Shown: piece after piece, positions 20,595 to 30,959 of the stretch
Layout: every line of letters begins with the position of its first letter
Position numbering within the stretch: position 1 is the first letter of the stretch
Source: Merluccius polli
Lineage: Eukaryota > Chordata > Actinopteri > Gadiformes > Merlucciidae
NCBI GenBank assembly: GCA_030340625.1
Contig: JAOPHQ010005155.1
Location: forward strand, 94,974 to 158,973
Length of the DNA: 64,000 nt
Reading direction: 5' to 3'
The notes under the pieces: generated by a model
Seen by the model: only the letters and a program-made list of their open reading frames with translations
Database searches by the model: none
Told to the model about the DNA's origin: nothing
Position numbers and translations under genes: made by a program

Positions 20595-20607
20595 TGACCC
20601 CTGACCC
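20595..20607 (-). promoter_or_regulatory. DR1-type nuclear receptor site
   Basis: TGACCCCTGACCC on + reads GGGTCAGGGGTCA on -, two direct GGGTCA half-sites with a one-base spacer. This fits the RXR/COUP-TF/HNF4 class. A single motif can occur by chance. Confidence 0.3.
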
Positions 20608-20768
20608 CTAGCCGCTCACTTAGGCAGATACGCAGGGACATTGAGGACTTTGTTGGAGGGCGACAAGGACTTTGAGAAAGCAAGGCCAGGGCTAATCAGA
20701 TAAAGGTGAGGAGAGCGGAGGAAGGGGTGGAGGAATAAGGAGGAGGAATTTGATATGGTATTATGGTT

Positions 20769-20822
20769 GCTGCTGCTGCTGTCGTGGTCGTCGCCGTGGT
20801 CGTCGCCGTTGTTGTTGTTGTC
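20769..20822. repeat. Trinucleotide (GCT/GTC/GTT)n stretch
   Basis: GCTGCTGCTGCTG passes to CGTGGTCGTCGCC twice and then GTTGTTGTTG. A related GTC-rich stretch lies at 51293-51372. The minus-strand frame gives only Asp/Asn/His/Ser. Confidence 0.8.
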
Positions 20823-20829
20823 ACTTGTC

Positions 20830-21320
20830 ATGGCGACTTTACACCAAGGTGTAAAATGGAGAACACAATTTTGTCGTCTTTTGTTTGTGGAAGCTAACGT
20901 AGGGCATGAACATAATAATTCTACCTAATGATGATTTGAATTATAACTCTGTTGGCTATTTGAGCGAGTGTGCGACCAACATTTCAATACTTTCTAAATT
21001 ATAGTAATAAATTATATGAAAGTATTTTTATATAATATGAAAATTATATATAATTTTATATATTTGGATAGATTTCAAGGCACCATTAAGCACTAGTGGA
21101 TAAGGCATGTGTGCAAAATGTATTATTTGTTGTTGATGATTGTAACATTTTCAAGTCACCAATAAAAAACAAGAATATTCATGTAATCAAAATTCAATTT
21201 CTGCAAACAAAATGTGTTATAAATACACACAACACATCAAACAGTATCTTTCAATGCCTCTTCCTTTTCCAAATGTTCATATATATTGTGACATTATTCT
21301 TTCTGCATTCATTGATCCGT
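20830..21320. other. AT-rich unique DNA, no gene seen
   Basis: Very AT-rich around 21000-21070 (TATATAATATGAAAATTATA-type sequence). The frame at 21096-21476 shows no domain. Confidence 0.5.
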
Positions 21321-21329
21321 GTAGTCTCA

Positions 21330-21665
21330 GTAAACAGTAAACTGTTAATGAATTCCAGACAATTAGTGGAATTGAAATATATTGACGAGGGGGAAGCGGA
21401 GGCCGGGCTCTCTGCCTTTAACCCGGGCTTGTGTGCGACTCTCATTGTCCAGAGTGTTCACAGCATATGCTATTGAGTCGCGCTGCTTGCTTGACAGCAA
21501 ATGGCTGGTTCAATTACATCAATGGCTTGATGACTGAGGGAGACGACCAGCGGGGCCGCGCATGCTAGTTTGTGATAAGGTGGGGGGTGTGGGGGGAGGT
21601 GGCTGCAGTGCATTGGCCCTCATTATGCAAGTCTAACAACAAGCCAGGAAAAGCTGGGAAATCGT
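21330..21665. other. Possible conserved noncoding island
   Basis: Unique and compositionally even, with ACAATTAGTGGAATTG, GGTTCAATTACATCAATGG and CCTCATTATGCAAGTC. No repeat content apart from a G-rich patch at 21580-21597. One of the better candidates for enhancer-like DNA, by composition only. Confidence 0.3.
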
Positions 21666-22840
21666 GTGCACAATGCAACAGACATGTGTACCCTGTTTCT
21701 TTTGGGAACTGGACTCAATTGAATTGCAGAAATTTGCTATTGATACACAGTATGAACGAATGCCACAGGACGCTTTGGACTGCATGTTGCCATTGGTGGA
21801 TTTCACTGAAAGGAGTGGTTCCCCTGTTTGTTGTGAGTCACACGTGTGTTCACATTGTGTGCGCGTCAATTTGAGTCATTTTGTCAGCTTCGGGGAGCAG
21901 AATAAAAGCATGCGCTCGGTCTGCCGCATAATGGCTACTTTGGGTCGTGTTCGGTCTTTCGTGATTCACGATAAATGTGTTGACACGCCGTCACCGACCA
22001 CAACTTAAGGTCCACCACACACTTTAAGATGCCATCGCTCCCCACATTATCTTTAAAATGTAAAAATGGATCGCAACTAAAAATGTTACAGTCAAATGTC
22101 AAACGGACTGTATCATTAGGAAATTGTAAGATTTGTATGACTCGGATTGCGGAGAAAAACATATCCTCGCCGTGGATATTCCCTTCCCTTTCCTAGGTCA
22201 TATTGGCACAGCATTATTTTCAATGCAGGATTCACAATATAATCTATGGCTTATTTATTTATTATAATGGCCTTGTTTCCACAGCAAAAATGTCTTTGTC
22301 CTACCGCTATTGTTCTTTTTCACAAAGACACACGTTTGCGACTCGTTATTCTTGGCATGCTGTAAATTGACTCCTCCGTCCGACAAAGTGCAGCGAGCTA
22401 GTTAGCTAGCAGCATTCTGTTTGTGTCAACAAGGGCCCTTTGTGAGTCTCGCTTGATTTATTATGTAAAAGAGAGTTGGCCGGGGGAGGCTGACACTGAC
22501 CTTCCTTTAATTAACACTGATGGAGACCAAGGTGAGCGGCAAGATGATGAAGATGGATCTTCCCACATAAATCATACTTCCTTCAGGCTGCCGTGTGTGT
22601 GTGGTGTGTCTGCTTGTGTGTCTGCTTGTGCTTGTGTGTGTGTGTGGTGTGCGTGCGTGTCTGGCTGTGTGTGCTAACATAATTTCTAACAGAAATAACC
22701 TTGGGGTTCACAGGTTAAATGAATGTTAGTGTAGGTGCAGAACCTCCATTACTTACCTCTGACGCGTTCACCCTCTGTACTTATTTACCGAACCCACTAA
22801 TTGATTAATTCCCTTGCTTTGTCTCTATATTGAGATATAT
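21665..22840. other. Unique noncoding DNA
   Basis: Short frames at 21572-22008 lack domains. A TG-rich patch lies at 22595-22672. GCGAGCTAGTTAGCTAGC near 22393 is palindromic (GCTAGTTAGCTAGC). No gene seen. Confidence 0.45.
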
Positions 22841-22937
22841 AGATACATGTGCTTTTCACAATTATATAGATATATAGATATATAGATATATATAGATCGA
22901 TATAGTCTATATCTATCTATATATATCTATATATCTG
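22838..22937. repeat. Palindromic TATAGA-rich block
   Basis: AGATATATAGATATATAG and related units (22862-22900) are followed by the complementary TCTATATCTATCTATATA units (22905-22935), with TAGATCGATATAG near the centre. The whole block folds back on itself. Confidence 0.85.
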
Positions 22938-23032
22938 GTGGTTTGGTATAACAACTAGGAAGTATTAAAGATAAATATATATATCATAAAGATATATATC
23001 ATTAATACTTCCTGGTTTTTATACCAAACCAC
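22938..23032. mobile_element. Hairpin repeat, possible MITE
   Basis: Left arm 22938-22967 starts GTGGTTTGGTATAA and ends AGGAAGTATTA. Right arm 23003-23032 is its inverse, ending ATACCAAACCAC. The arms are 30 bases with about 27 matches, around a 35-base AT core. The 95-bp foldback may be a tiny MITE or one end of a larger decayed palindrome that includes the block to its left. Confidence 0.65.
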
Positions 23033-23039
23033 TTCCTGT

Positions 23040-23434
23040 TTAATATCTTCTGCATGCAGATTGGCACCTTCCATTGTTCCATTCAAGGTCTTTGTTTAGA
23101 AACACACATTGAAATTTCATTTCAAGAATTTCTATTTAAATTTGGCCGATTTTTTAAATTAATCATAATGTTTAATTTGCATAGTCCATGACAAAAACAG
23201 AGAACGATGGAAGTTACATACCGCGTATCATACAGTTGAAGAACAATAGGGACAGGGCATCACTTGCAATTTCAATACTAAACATTTTTATTAAAAAAAA
23301 AGAGAAATGTATTCATGTATTTAATGTAGATATCATTTGCTCATAAAAATAACCCTGAAAAACATCAAAGGCAAGGATGAGACATGTATGGTCATGCAAC
23401 CAGTGTTAAATCCTGGGGGAAGTATAGTCTAGTC
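23040..23434. other. AT-rich unique DNA
   Basis: No frame or repeat recognised. Confidence 0.5.
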
Positions 23435-23745
23435 CAGTGTTTCTCAAATGGGGGTAGGGTACTTTGACGGATTGCAGGGGGCACTAAGAAAATCTGAATA
23501 CCACTTTAATAGAATTATGTAAATCTAAATACTACATACAAGTTTGGTAAATCTTTCTCCTGAATGATAACAATCATAAGTGAAGCACAACTCCACTTGT
23601 ACTCCAACTGTAAGTATAAGTTTATAAATAACATGCACATGAGTCTACGTTTCCCTCCCCAAATTGTTTAGTGCTGGTAAAGCGGTACTTGGCTGAAGAA
23701 AAATATTTTAGAGGAGGTACATTAGTAAAAATAGTTTGAGAACGT
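23435..23745. mobile_element. hAT-like MITE
   Basis: The left end CAGTGTTTCTCAAATGGGGG (23435 onward) and the right end AGTTTGAGAAC (to about 23743) are inverted relatives. The interior phrases GGATTGCAGGGGGCACT and GGCTGAAGAAAAATATTT are, to my knowledge, typical of an abundant fish non-autonomous hAT element. About 310 bp, no transposase. A clear 8-bp target duplication was not found, perhaps because the right end is altered where a SINE adjoins it. Confidence 0.75.
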
Positions 23746-23932
23746 GGTTATGGTGTCAGACTCCAATCTGAAAGGTACTTGTCGGTTCTATCCCCATGGT
23801 CCACGGCATTAGCTAGATGATACCCCTACCTGCTCCTAAATAACTTAAGTGCCTCCCTTTGCATTGTTGTCTTCTTTTTTTCCAAATTCACTGTAAGTCA
23901 CGTTGGATAAAAGCTCAAATGAATAAGTAATA
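23743..23932 (+). mobile_element. tRNA-derived SINE
   Basis: Head GTGGTTATGGTGTCAGACTC (A box about 23745-23755) and B box GGTTCTATCCC (23784-23794), one base off consensus. The tail is GTAAGTCACGTTGGATAAAA, then GCTCAAATGAATAAG. The tail nearly matches that of the opposite-strand SINE at 6381-6526. Between head and tail lies a 37-base segment also present alone at 20427. The head begins exactly at the right end of the hAT-like MITE. Confidence 0.8.
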
Positions 23933-23934
23933 GT

Positions 23935-24420
23935 CATTTTTACAAACAAAAAAAAGATGACCAGCTTCACAATTTCCCATCATGCCCTAACCATGTACTG
24001 CTATTGCCAATTACACAAAATAGCCCTGTCCCTGCCAATTACTCCTAGCCTACGCCCCACAATGCTAAGTATAGCCTTTGAAGGGACTACTTTAAATACC
24101 TGCTGCTTTGGGGAAGCTTCACAATGAAATAATCCCAAATATGTTGTCAATATTTTTTATGTCTGAGCTCAAGTAACACACCTCTTGCTATTCAAATTGT
24201 TTTAAAAGTTTAAGGAATAACTTTGGCAAATGTTGTCAGAGAAATGTTTTACATTTGTAAGTACACTTGATACGGTTGGACACCACAATGTTAATTAGAG
24301 CTATTTTACCCATTTCCATAAACTTCACTCAATTAGTGACAAAGTAGCTCTCGGGTTGTGCAGGGTGTTGGAAAAAAAAAAGAAATAAGTAAAAACGTTT
24401 TCATCCTTCATCATCACCAA
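23935..24420. other. Unique noncoding DNA
   Basis: No frame or element end recognised. Confidence 0.5.
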
Positions 24421-24995
24421 CATATTTCTAGACTTTTATGACATGACTCCGGCGCGGTGTATTATTCTGATTGAGACGTGTAAGCAAATGAGCACAACAT
24501 ATGCTCCAATGTGAATATGCAAATCAGTTTGTTTATCTGTTAGGCAGACGCCACTCTGTCATTTTGTGTCTCTTGACATTTCCACGGCTTAAAATGTTTC
24601 ATGCATTTTTATCGTTGTTTTCATTTTTTCCCCCCTCCGTTCTTTGGCTTCTTCTCACAGCACTCAGCCACAATTCATAAATAATGTATTTATTTATCAT
24701 GAAAATCTGTTTTGGAATTAGACACTACCCCCACTTCAAAGACAGGAAACCTTTGATATGTTTGATTCTCGCCGAGTATCCGCTAGATTTATTCAATATA
24801 TGCAAAGCACCTTCAGGGTAATAAAGGTGGCATTTGAATACATTTGACTGGACCAGATCATATAATGAGGACAGTTTCTGCCCTGTAACATTAAAGAAAA
24901 CGCCTAAGCCCCCCAATATTAATGGCTCATTTGGTTGAAGGAAAATGTTTCGCCTGGTGAACTGACAACACAGGACAGCTGATGATTAGCTTATG
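24420..24995. promoter_or_regulatory. Candidate regulatory island with an octamer
   Basis: Contains a perfect POU octamer ATGCAAAT (24517-24524), CATAAATAATGTATTTATT (HOX/CDX-like, near 24675) and CCAATATTAATGGC (near 24913). It is repeat-free for over 500 bases, which is rare in this window. No frame. Function inferred. Confidence 0.3.
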
Positions 24996-25720
24996 TCTAC
25001 ACGCGTAATGATCCCTAGCTTAAATTGACTGGGAAGGCTTCTGCGTTCTCCCCTGACCATTTTGGTCTTGGTGGCTACGTTGATACATGGGGAATTATGG
25101 GGATATGAAAAAAATACCAACCTATTTATTAAAGGATTTATCTTCCAGCTTTGAAAAGCTGGACTACCGTTGCGTGCATAGACTGTATAATCTGTCATAA
25201 TCATACATGTATTTTTACTGCGTTTATCTACGGGGTTGATGGGAATCGAGTGGTGGACATAGATATCAATAATCATATAATGAAGGTTTATAGTGGAATC
25301 ATTGTATGCTGGTTAAAAATAGGGGCCAATTATTTGATGTTTTAGATGTATCCTAACTATCACATTCAATTAGCTACAGCTACACAGGTCTGGGCCTGAC
25401 CCGCCAAAACCGCTGTCTTTGTAAAATGATCCTCAAAATATGTAGTTAGTGAGATACCAATTGTGTTATGTCATACTTGAAGGTAGCATATGCACTTCTC
25501 CTTTCGTCAATACAATGGCATCATAGGATACAAATATCTATTGGAATGAAATAATTTGAACAAAGATCGAGATTAGTATCATTGAAAGGTTTGATATGAG
25601 ACGGATACCACTTACAGCTACTTAGTCCAACTGCTGGAGGAAGGTGGCGTTTCTAATGGACAGGTGATGATATGGTCATCTCAGCCTGGTTAGTCTGCAT
25701 ACAATCTCACACTCTCTCAA
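24995..25720. other. Unique noncoding DNA
   Basis: No gene, repeat or domain seen. The short overlapping frames near 24986-25345 have no recognisable feature. Confidence 0.45.
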
Positions 25721-26045
25721 ACTTATTTTGTATTATAAAGCGGATAGTTCCGGGCCTTAATTCTAATTGGCTCGAAGCCAGGTGTAACATACTGTATAAA
25801 CACACACCTGTGACCGCATAACAATTCATTTTTAGTATTAATGCGCCTGTATGTTAAAGCCTGTATGCTAGCCTGTGTTGCTTGGCAACCATTTTGCTGT
25901 CTTGAGGAACTACATCGCTTGGCGGAAGAATGATGAATTGTTTCCAATAAATTATCGCATTTTATGTTGCTGTGTGTTTATTGTGAAATCTTACAAGGTA
26001 GTCTAGTAACCGTTTGCGTCGTGCCTAACAGCGCCCCCTAGCTGT
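25720..26045. other. Unclassified possible repeat ending in a CTCF-like motif
   Basis: GC-shifted sequence with GTTGCTTGGCAACCA (near 25879, palindromic, RFX/X-box-like) and AGCGCCCCCTAGCTG at 26030-26044. The style resembles fish interspersed repeats but I cannot match a family. Confidence 0.25.
26030..26044 (-). promoter_or_regulatory. CTCF-like core
   Basis: AGCGCCCCCTAGCTG reads CAGCTAGGGGGCGCT on the minus strand. The AGGGGGCGC core is intact; the flanking CCA is not perfect. Orientation is opposite to the motif at 8537-8551. Confidence 0.25.
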
Positions 26046-26199
26046 TCTAAAATCACTGTAAACCACGGCCTCTCCGTGGCTTATTGCTTAAATTAACACC
26101 AGGGAGGTAAAAATGGAAAACATCAACAACCAAATTTACATTGGTATTTTGTTGTTTCTATTTTCTACACATCCGGCCTGCTTTGTTGGGATGGAGCAC

Positions 26200-26360
26200 T
26201 AAAAGGCCACATCAGGGGGTGTCCCATGGTGTCCTTTGGCTACTGAAGAGTGATGTTTTGTTGCACAGACAACTAATTATCCAGGTCTGACCCTCAGCTG
26301 TCTCCATGCAGGATCCTATTAGGCAGCAGCCAGCAGGTCGAAATCACAACCAGTGATTCC
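26200..26360. other. Possible conserved noncoding island
   Basis: Repeat-free, with GACAACTAATTATCC near 26269 (homeodomain core) and GCAGCAGCCAGCAGG. No frame. Confidence 0.22.
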
Positions 26361-26504
26361 CCTTCTCCCCACCCTATCTTACCTTTTCCTGCTCGTATAT
26401 ATTTATTTCCTTCTCTATTTTACGGCATCTGAATATTAAGAATAGATTTTTGCATGTAGATGTGTGCAGGGATGGTGGTGGTGGTGGTGGCTGCTGGGGT
26501 AGGG

Positions 26505-26570
26505 GAGGTGTGTTTGTGTGTGTGTGTGTGTGTGTGTCTGTGTCTGTGTACAGGGTAGGGTAGGGTGGGC
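26505..26570. repeat. (TG)n microsatellite
   Basis: TG run 26512-26537 with a (GGT)n patch just before it (26473-26490) and a (GGGTA)n patch after (26552-26566). Confidence 0.9.
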
Positions 26571-26579
26571 TCCGTTGAT

Positions 26580-27190
26580 GGTTGAATGGCGGGCCACGGG
26601 AGATGACGAGCGGGCTGACTGAATGCCTGTCCATCACTCCCCATTCACCCGGTTACAGGTGGTCTCTCATTTTCCCAACCGGCACATATCTGCCCTCCTT
26701 CATATGACAGCCCGGGCTCACCAATTTGCATGTTCGACAGACAACAAACGGGCCTGTGCATGTCAAAATAGGTGGCGGTGCGTGACAGTTTCTACACAAT
26801 GCTGTCTCCTTTTGGCTTGACCCTCGACCCCGCGCCATGTCTCCTTTCATAATCAGGGGAAGGGGAAGTCAGGGCGAAAGGAGGAATCATCCTATAGCCT
26901 TGCCTTCCTGCGTCCTCCTCCTCCTCCCCCTCCTCCTCCTACTGCAGCCTCTTTGGAATAAATCTGATCCCAACGCCATTAGTGATGTTTTCTTCATCTT
27001 GCCATCTCGTGTCTCGTTGTGTTGCGTTGCCCCTTGCCATTGTGCCATCTTCCTGTCTTTTGGACCGTCGCTCTGTGTTTTTTTCCGCTCCGACTTCTGT
27101 TTATAGAACAGAAATGACATTTGAGGTTTCCGTGTTTGGCTTTCATTAAGCGAGATCTGTCACCGCGGCAAACCACACCATTGCAATAAA
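26580..27190. other. Mostly unique DNA, possible conserved segments
   Basis: Segments 26580-26790 and 27100-27185 are repeat-free and GC-balanced (for example CTCACCAATTTGCATGTTCG and GGCTTTCATTAAGCGAG). Between them is a (TCC)n patch at 26914-26940. Frames on both strands lack domains. Confidence 0.25.
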
Positions 27191-28860
27191 AATAGGATGA
27201 ATTGTGTTTTTCTTTGGTGGTTGATCTTTTTTTGTTCGGTTTATTTCTATATGTGAATCTTAAAATGAATACATTTTATTTTACATATAGGTCCCATTAT
27301 TTTACTTCCATTTGCATGACTTAAGTCAATGCTCTTATGTTCAAGAATGGGGAAACTAATTGCCTTTTAACACCTGTGACATTTCCCCGACTCACTAAAT
27401 CCTCAATCACTTTGAACAAGGCGCTTTATATGCTATCTAAACGTTATATTGGGAAACTGCAAGGGATAGCACTATTATTACAACCCTTCTGCCTAAATGA
27501 CTTCCTGTGATGTGAAGATGAACTTTCCTCCCCTTGTTCCTTTGGATAAGGGGCTGATTTCAAATGGATCATTGTGTTGTACCGCACACCCGGGAGTAAA
27601 GCTTTAGGCTTAATCCATAATCACACTCCTGCGTTTTATTCGCTCGTAGAATTTACATATTTAAGGAGATTGTTACATCATGAGCTGGTGTCGAATCATG
27701 CAGTGTTAAAAGTCATCGCTGTATCCGACCGAAAATGTAACGGAAGAAGGGCAAATATGGAGAACAGTGTTCTGTCGTCAGCATAGAGTCGTATAATCCT
27801 GAATTATATGATCATCAGCAGAACTCAAGGCTAATATCTGAGGACCGAAACTTGTTTTAAAGTCTACGCTATCAGACCACAGCTTGGTGGTACTTGGTGG
27901 TGTAGATCTCTTGTTAAGTACTTGCGGTTCTTTTCTTGATGTGCATGGCTTTGCTGTCCTGTACGGTTTTGACATTTGTAATGTATTTCAATTCATAAGG
28001 GTTATCGCTCTCCGGATTTATTTTTTTTCGCATATGGGATTGTATGAATCTAAAGCATAATGTAATATATTATTAAGAGCATCATTTTCTGTCCTGGAGG
28101 AGACCCAATTCTAACCAACTGATTTATTCATTTTCCAATAGCAAAAGTGAAATCCAGATGTGTTTATCCTTTATTTAATTCATGAGTGTGTATATATACT
28201 AGAATATTTTAACTGACCCTCCACATGTAAACTGACTTTCAGCGTTTTAAAAAAAAGCTTCACCTGCTTCAAAATTCAAGTGGATTTTCCAATCAGGTTT
28301 CTAAGTGCATGCAACCCCAAAACAGAGCTTAATCTCTTGTTAAGCAATGAAGTGACTAATCTTGCAGTCATGTGCATCACAATAATTATGCATCTTGCCC
28401 TCTTGTCTCTATAGTCATCACCAGTGAACAGACACCTATTTCACATCGTCAAAACATTTCAGTCAAGTAAACATCAGTCAAGCACCTGAAATCCACTGAA
28501 CCTTACATGACTATTTGATCACCTTAATCCTTACCACTGTGCGTCAGGTCTTTTACCGTTGCCAGTATCACTCTGTGAGTGTCTGTTGAAAAGAGGAATC
28601 ACGAAAACCATTGAAATCTCACACTTGTGTGAAATGTGCTGTCAACACACAAGCAGAATGACTTTACACCCGCTTCATCCCCCAAAAGTCATAGGGAAAG
28701 AACCAGTGTTTGAGGTAACGGCAGGGCCGATGAAACCTTTGGCTATTAAGCTTTCTCAGATAGTTCACTTTTTCAGAAATGTGTGCAGAATGACATATTA
28801 TTCTACTCTATTCTATTCTATCCCATTATATTATATTATGTTGTACGCGTCTTGTTTACT
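27190..28860. other. Unique AT-rich DNA, no gene seen
   Basis: Ends in a (TTCTA)n/(TTATA)n pentanucleotide patch (28800-28842). The frames at 27574-27786 and 28559-28864 contain no recognised domain. Confidence 0.45.
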
Positions 28861-29290
28861 GTAACCTGTGCTGGATCATTGAAGTTGAAGGCTGACAACA
28901 TGTAGGTATGTAAATTCAGGGAGAAGCGTGTATATGCATATTGTAGCACTGCCGGAAAAAATAAATGTGCTTCATGTGGAAGGAAAGATTCTCGCCATAG
29001 ATCAATGCGTGTGCTAAGACAAAGAAACAAACAAAAACAATTGGGAGAAACCAAACAACGAAGAGGTAATTGTATTCAACTGTCTCTCTGCATATCCGTC
29101 GGTGCGCACCTGTCCTTACATCATAGGCACTTGCTCTCATTAACAATGACAGCTCAACATCTTCACGCGCGCGCACATGTACCTATGATACGTGTGCACG
29201 CGTGTTTACCCGCACGTCCGCACGCATTCACATGACCGTCGCACAACTTCCACTGCGTACTCCATCTTCAATTCCCCTGATCTTTCCACA
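28860..29290. other. Unique DNA with a CG/CA alternating patch
   Basis: CACGCGCGCGCACATG near 29164 and GTGCACGCGTG near 29191 alternate purine and pyrimidine. No gene seen. Confidence 0.45.
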
Positions 29291-29293
29291 TAC

Positions 29294-29298
<5 letters not shown>

Positions 29299-29330
<32 letters not shown>
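29299..29330. repeat. (TC)n microsatellite
   Basis: TC run inside a pyrimidine-rich stretch to 29360. Confidence 0.95.
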
Positions 29331-29718
29331 CCTCTCATTTCTCTCTGATCTCTCTTTCCCTCCTTGCTTTACCAGCCAATTATTTAGTTTCCCTCATGAG
29401 CATTCATTTCTTCATAGTCCTCTAAGAGCGAGAAAGAGACTGTGGGAGAGATGCTCTTGCCAGCTCCTTCCTTGGGGACTGTACCCAAAAAAAATATTAT
29501 ACCAAAAGAAAGCCAGCGGTGGGGGTGCCCCCCCCCCCCGCATCATAACCTTCTCACTGAGTGAAACAAAATACCCCAACATACTGGCAGCCCTTTGCAT
29601 ACCACACACACCACCCGCTGCCCCAACCCTGCCCCCCCCACAACTGAAAAACACTCCCGCCTTGGCTGATCCTGAGGCCTTATCGGACTAAGAATCATGT
29701 CTCTGTGTGTTTCTGTGC

Positions 29719-29859
29719 CCGTGTGTGTGTGTGTGTGTGTGTGTTTGGCATGTGAGTATGACAGTGGGAGGGGTCATGTGTGTTTCGACATGGTTTTAAG
29801 AAGGAGTAGCTTTTATTTGACTCTAACATCAACAACACACACCCCAACGTCAACACACA

Positions 29860-29906
<47 letters not shown>
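29719..29906. repeat. (TG)n and (CA)n pair
   Basis: TG run 29719-29743 and CA run 29863-29906, complementary to each other across about 120 bases of unique sequence. Confidence 0.95.
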
Positions 29907-29908
<2 letters not shown>

Positions 29909-30081
29909 AGCTTCCAGAGGCCAAAGACAAACATAGATGGTCTACTAACATTATTTGCCATTATCTTCTTATTAGCGCCCCACCTTTGAACAGAGGAACA
30001 TGAAAAGCAAGCAAAACACATAATTACTGGCATTAATTTAACGACTTCTTGGAGATAAGCCACTCTTATAAGCCCCCTTCC

Positions 30082-30082
<1 letters not shown>

Positions 30083-30122
<40 letters not shown>

Positions 30123-30275
30123 GCACAGGGCCTCTTCACTTAGGGGAACTGCCCATCCAACGTGAATAAACATATTTAGTAGATAATTAGTCGATAGTTT
30201 CACCGGTATGCCTGGCGATGAGGGGCAGAGAGAGAGAGGGAGAGAGAGTGGGAGAGAGAGAAACAGAGATAGATC
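30083..30275 (+). repeat. (GA)n repeats
   Basis: GA run 30086-30118 and interrupted GA blocks at 30226-30275. Confidence 0.92.
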
Positions 30276-30479
30276 TGCTTAGTGGGACCCAACAGCTCAA
30301 CAATTCTCAACAGCTCAGTGAAATACTGCTAAGGTTAATTGGTTGCACTTTTTGAGGTGAGTGAATGTGATTTTTTTTTTTGCTCTTGAGTAAGTATCGC
30401 CTTTGGCACCGCAGACACCTTCTCACATACACACATATAGAAGTTGTGTTCGTTACAAACAATATACGCGTGCGCGCCC

Positions 30480-30565
30480 TCTCGCGCACACACACACACA
30501 CCACACGCCCTGTTTCTCCATTACTCCCCTACACAAGCCCCCTCACCCCCCCCCCCCCCCCCCCT
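30480..30565. repeat. CA patch and 19-base poly-C
   Basis: CGCGCACACACACACACAC at 30482-30501 and C19 at 30546-30564. Confidence 0.93.
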
Positions 30566-30664
30566 CCCTGCCCTCCTCCCAAGAGCTCCTGGGTTTTTCT
30601 TCGGTGTGATGAGCTCCTGGGGGGCTCCAGTGTTTGGTAGAGAGGCTTTGTCTCTCAGAAGAGA

Positions 30665-30845
30665 TGAGCAAAGAAAAAAGGAAAAGAAAGAAAAAGAAGA
30701 AGCTGGAGGTGGGGGGGGGGGGGGGGGGGGGGGGGGCGGGCGGAGGACCCCCCCCCCCCCTCCCCCTGAGGGGACTTCATGGTGCGTTGGTGGGGACGTG
30801 TGTGTGTGTGGGTGTGTGGGTGGGTGAGGAGGGGGGGGGGGGGCT
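30665..30845 (+). repeat. Purine tract with G26, C13 and G-rich runs
   Basis: GAAAAGAAAG-rich sequence leads into 26 G (30711-30736), then GCGGGCGGAGGA and 13 C (30748-30760), later GTGTGTGTGTGGGTG and another G run (30830-30843). Adjacent G and C runs can fold on each other. Confidence 0.93.
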
Positions 30846-30899
30846 TATAATCACAGATCAAAACAAATTACCTATCTGTAGTCAACAGAGGTGTCCGCC

Positions 30900-30948
30900 T
30901 GTCAGGAAGAAGAAGCAGAAGAAGAGGAAAAAGAAGAAGAAGAAGCTC
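30900..30948 (+). repeat. (GAA)n repeat
   Basis: GAA/AAG units with interruptions; homopurine on +. Confidence 0.9.
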
Positions 30949-30959
30949 TGAGTTACATA

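Noticed and set aside
28800..28842. Pentanucleotide TTCTA repeat as a possible satellite
   Set aside because: Only a few imperfect units; ordinary microsatellite.
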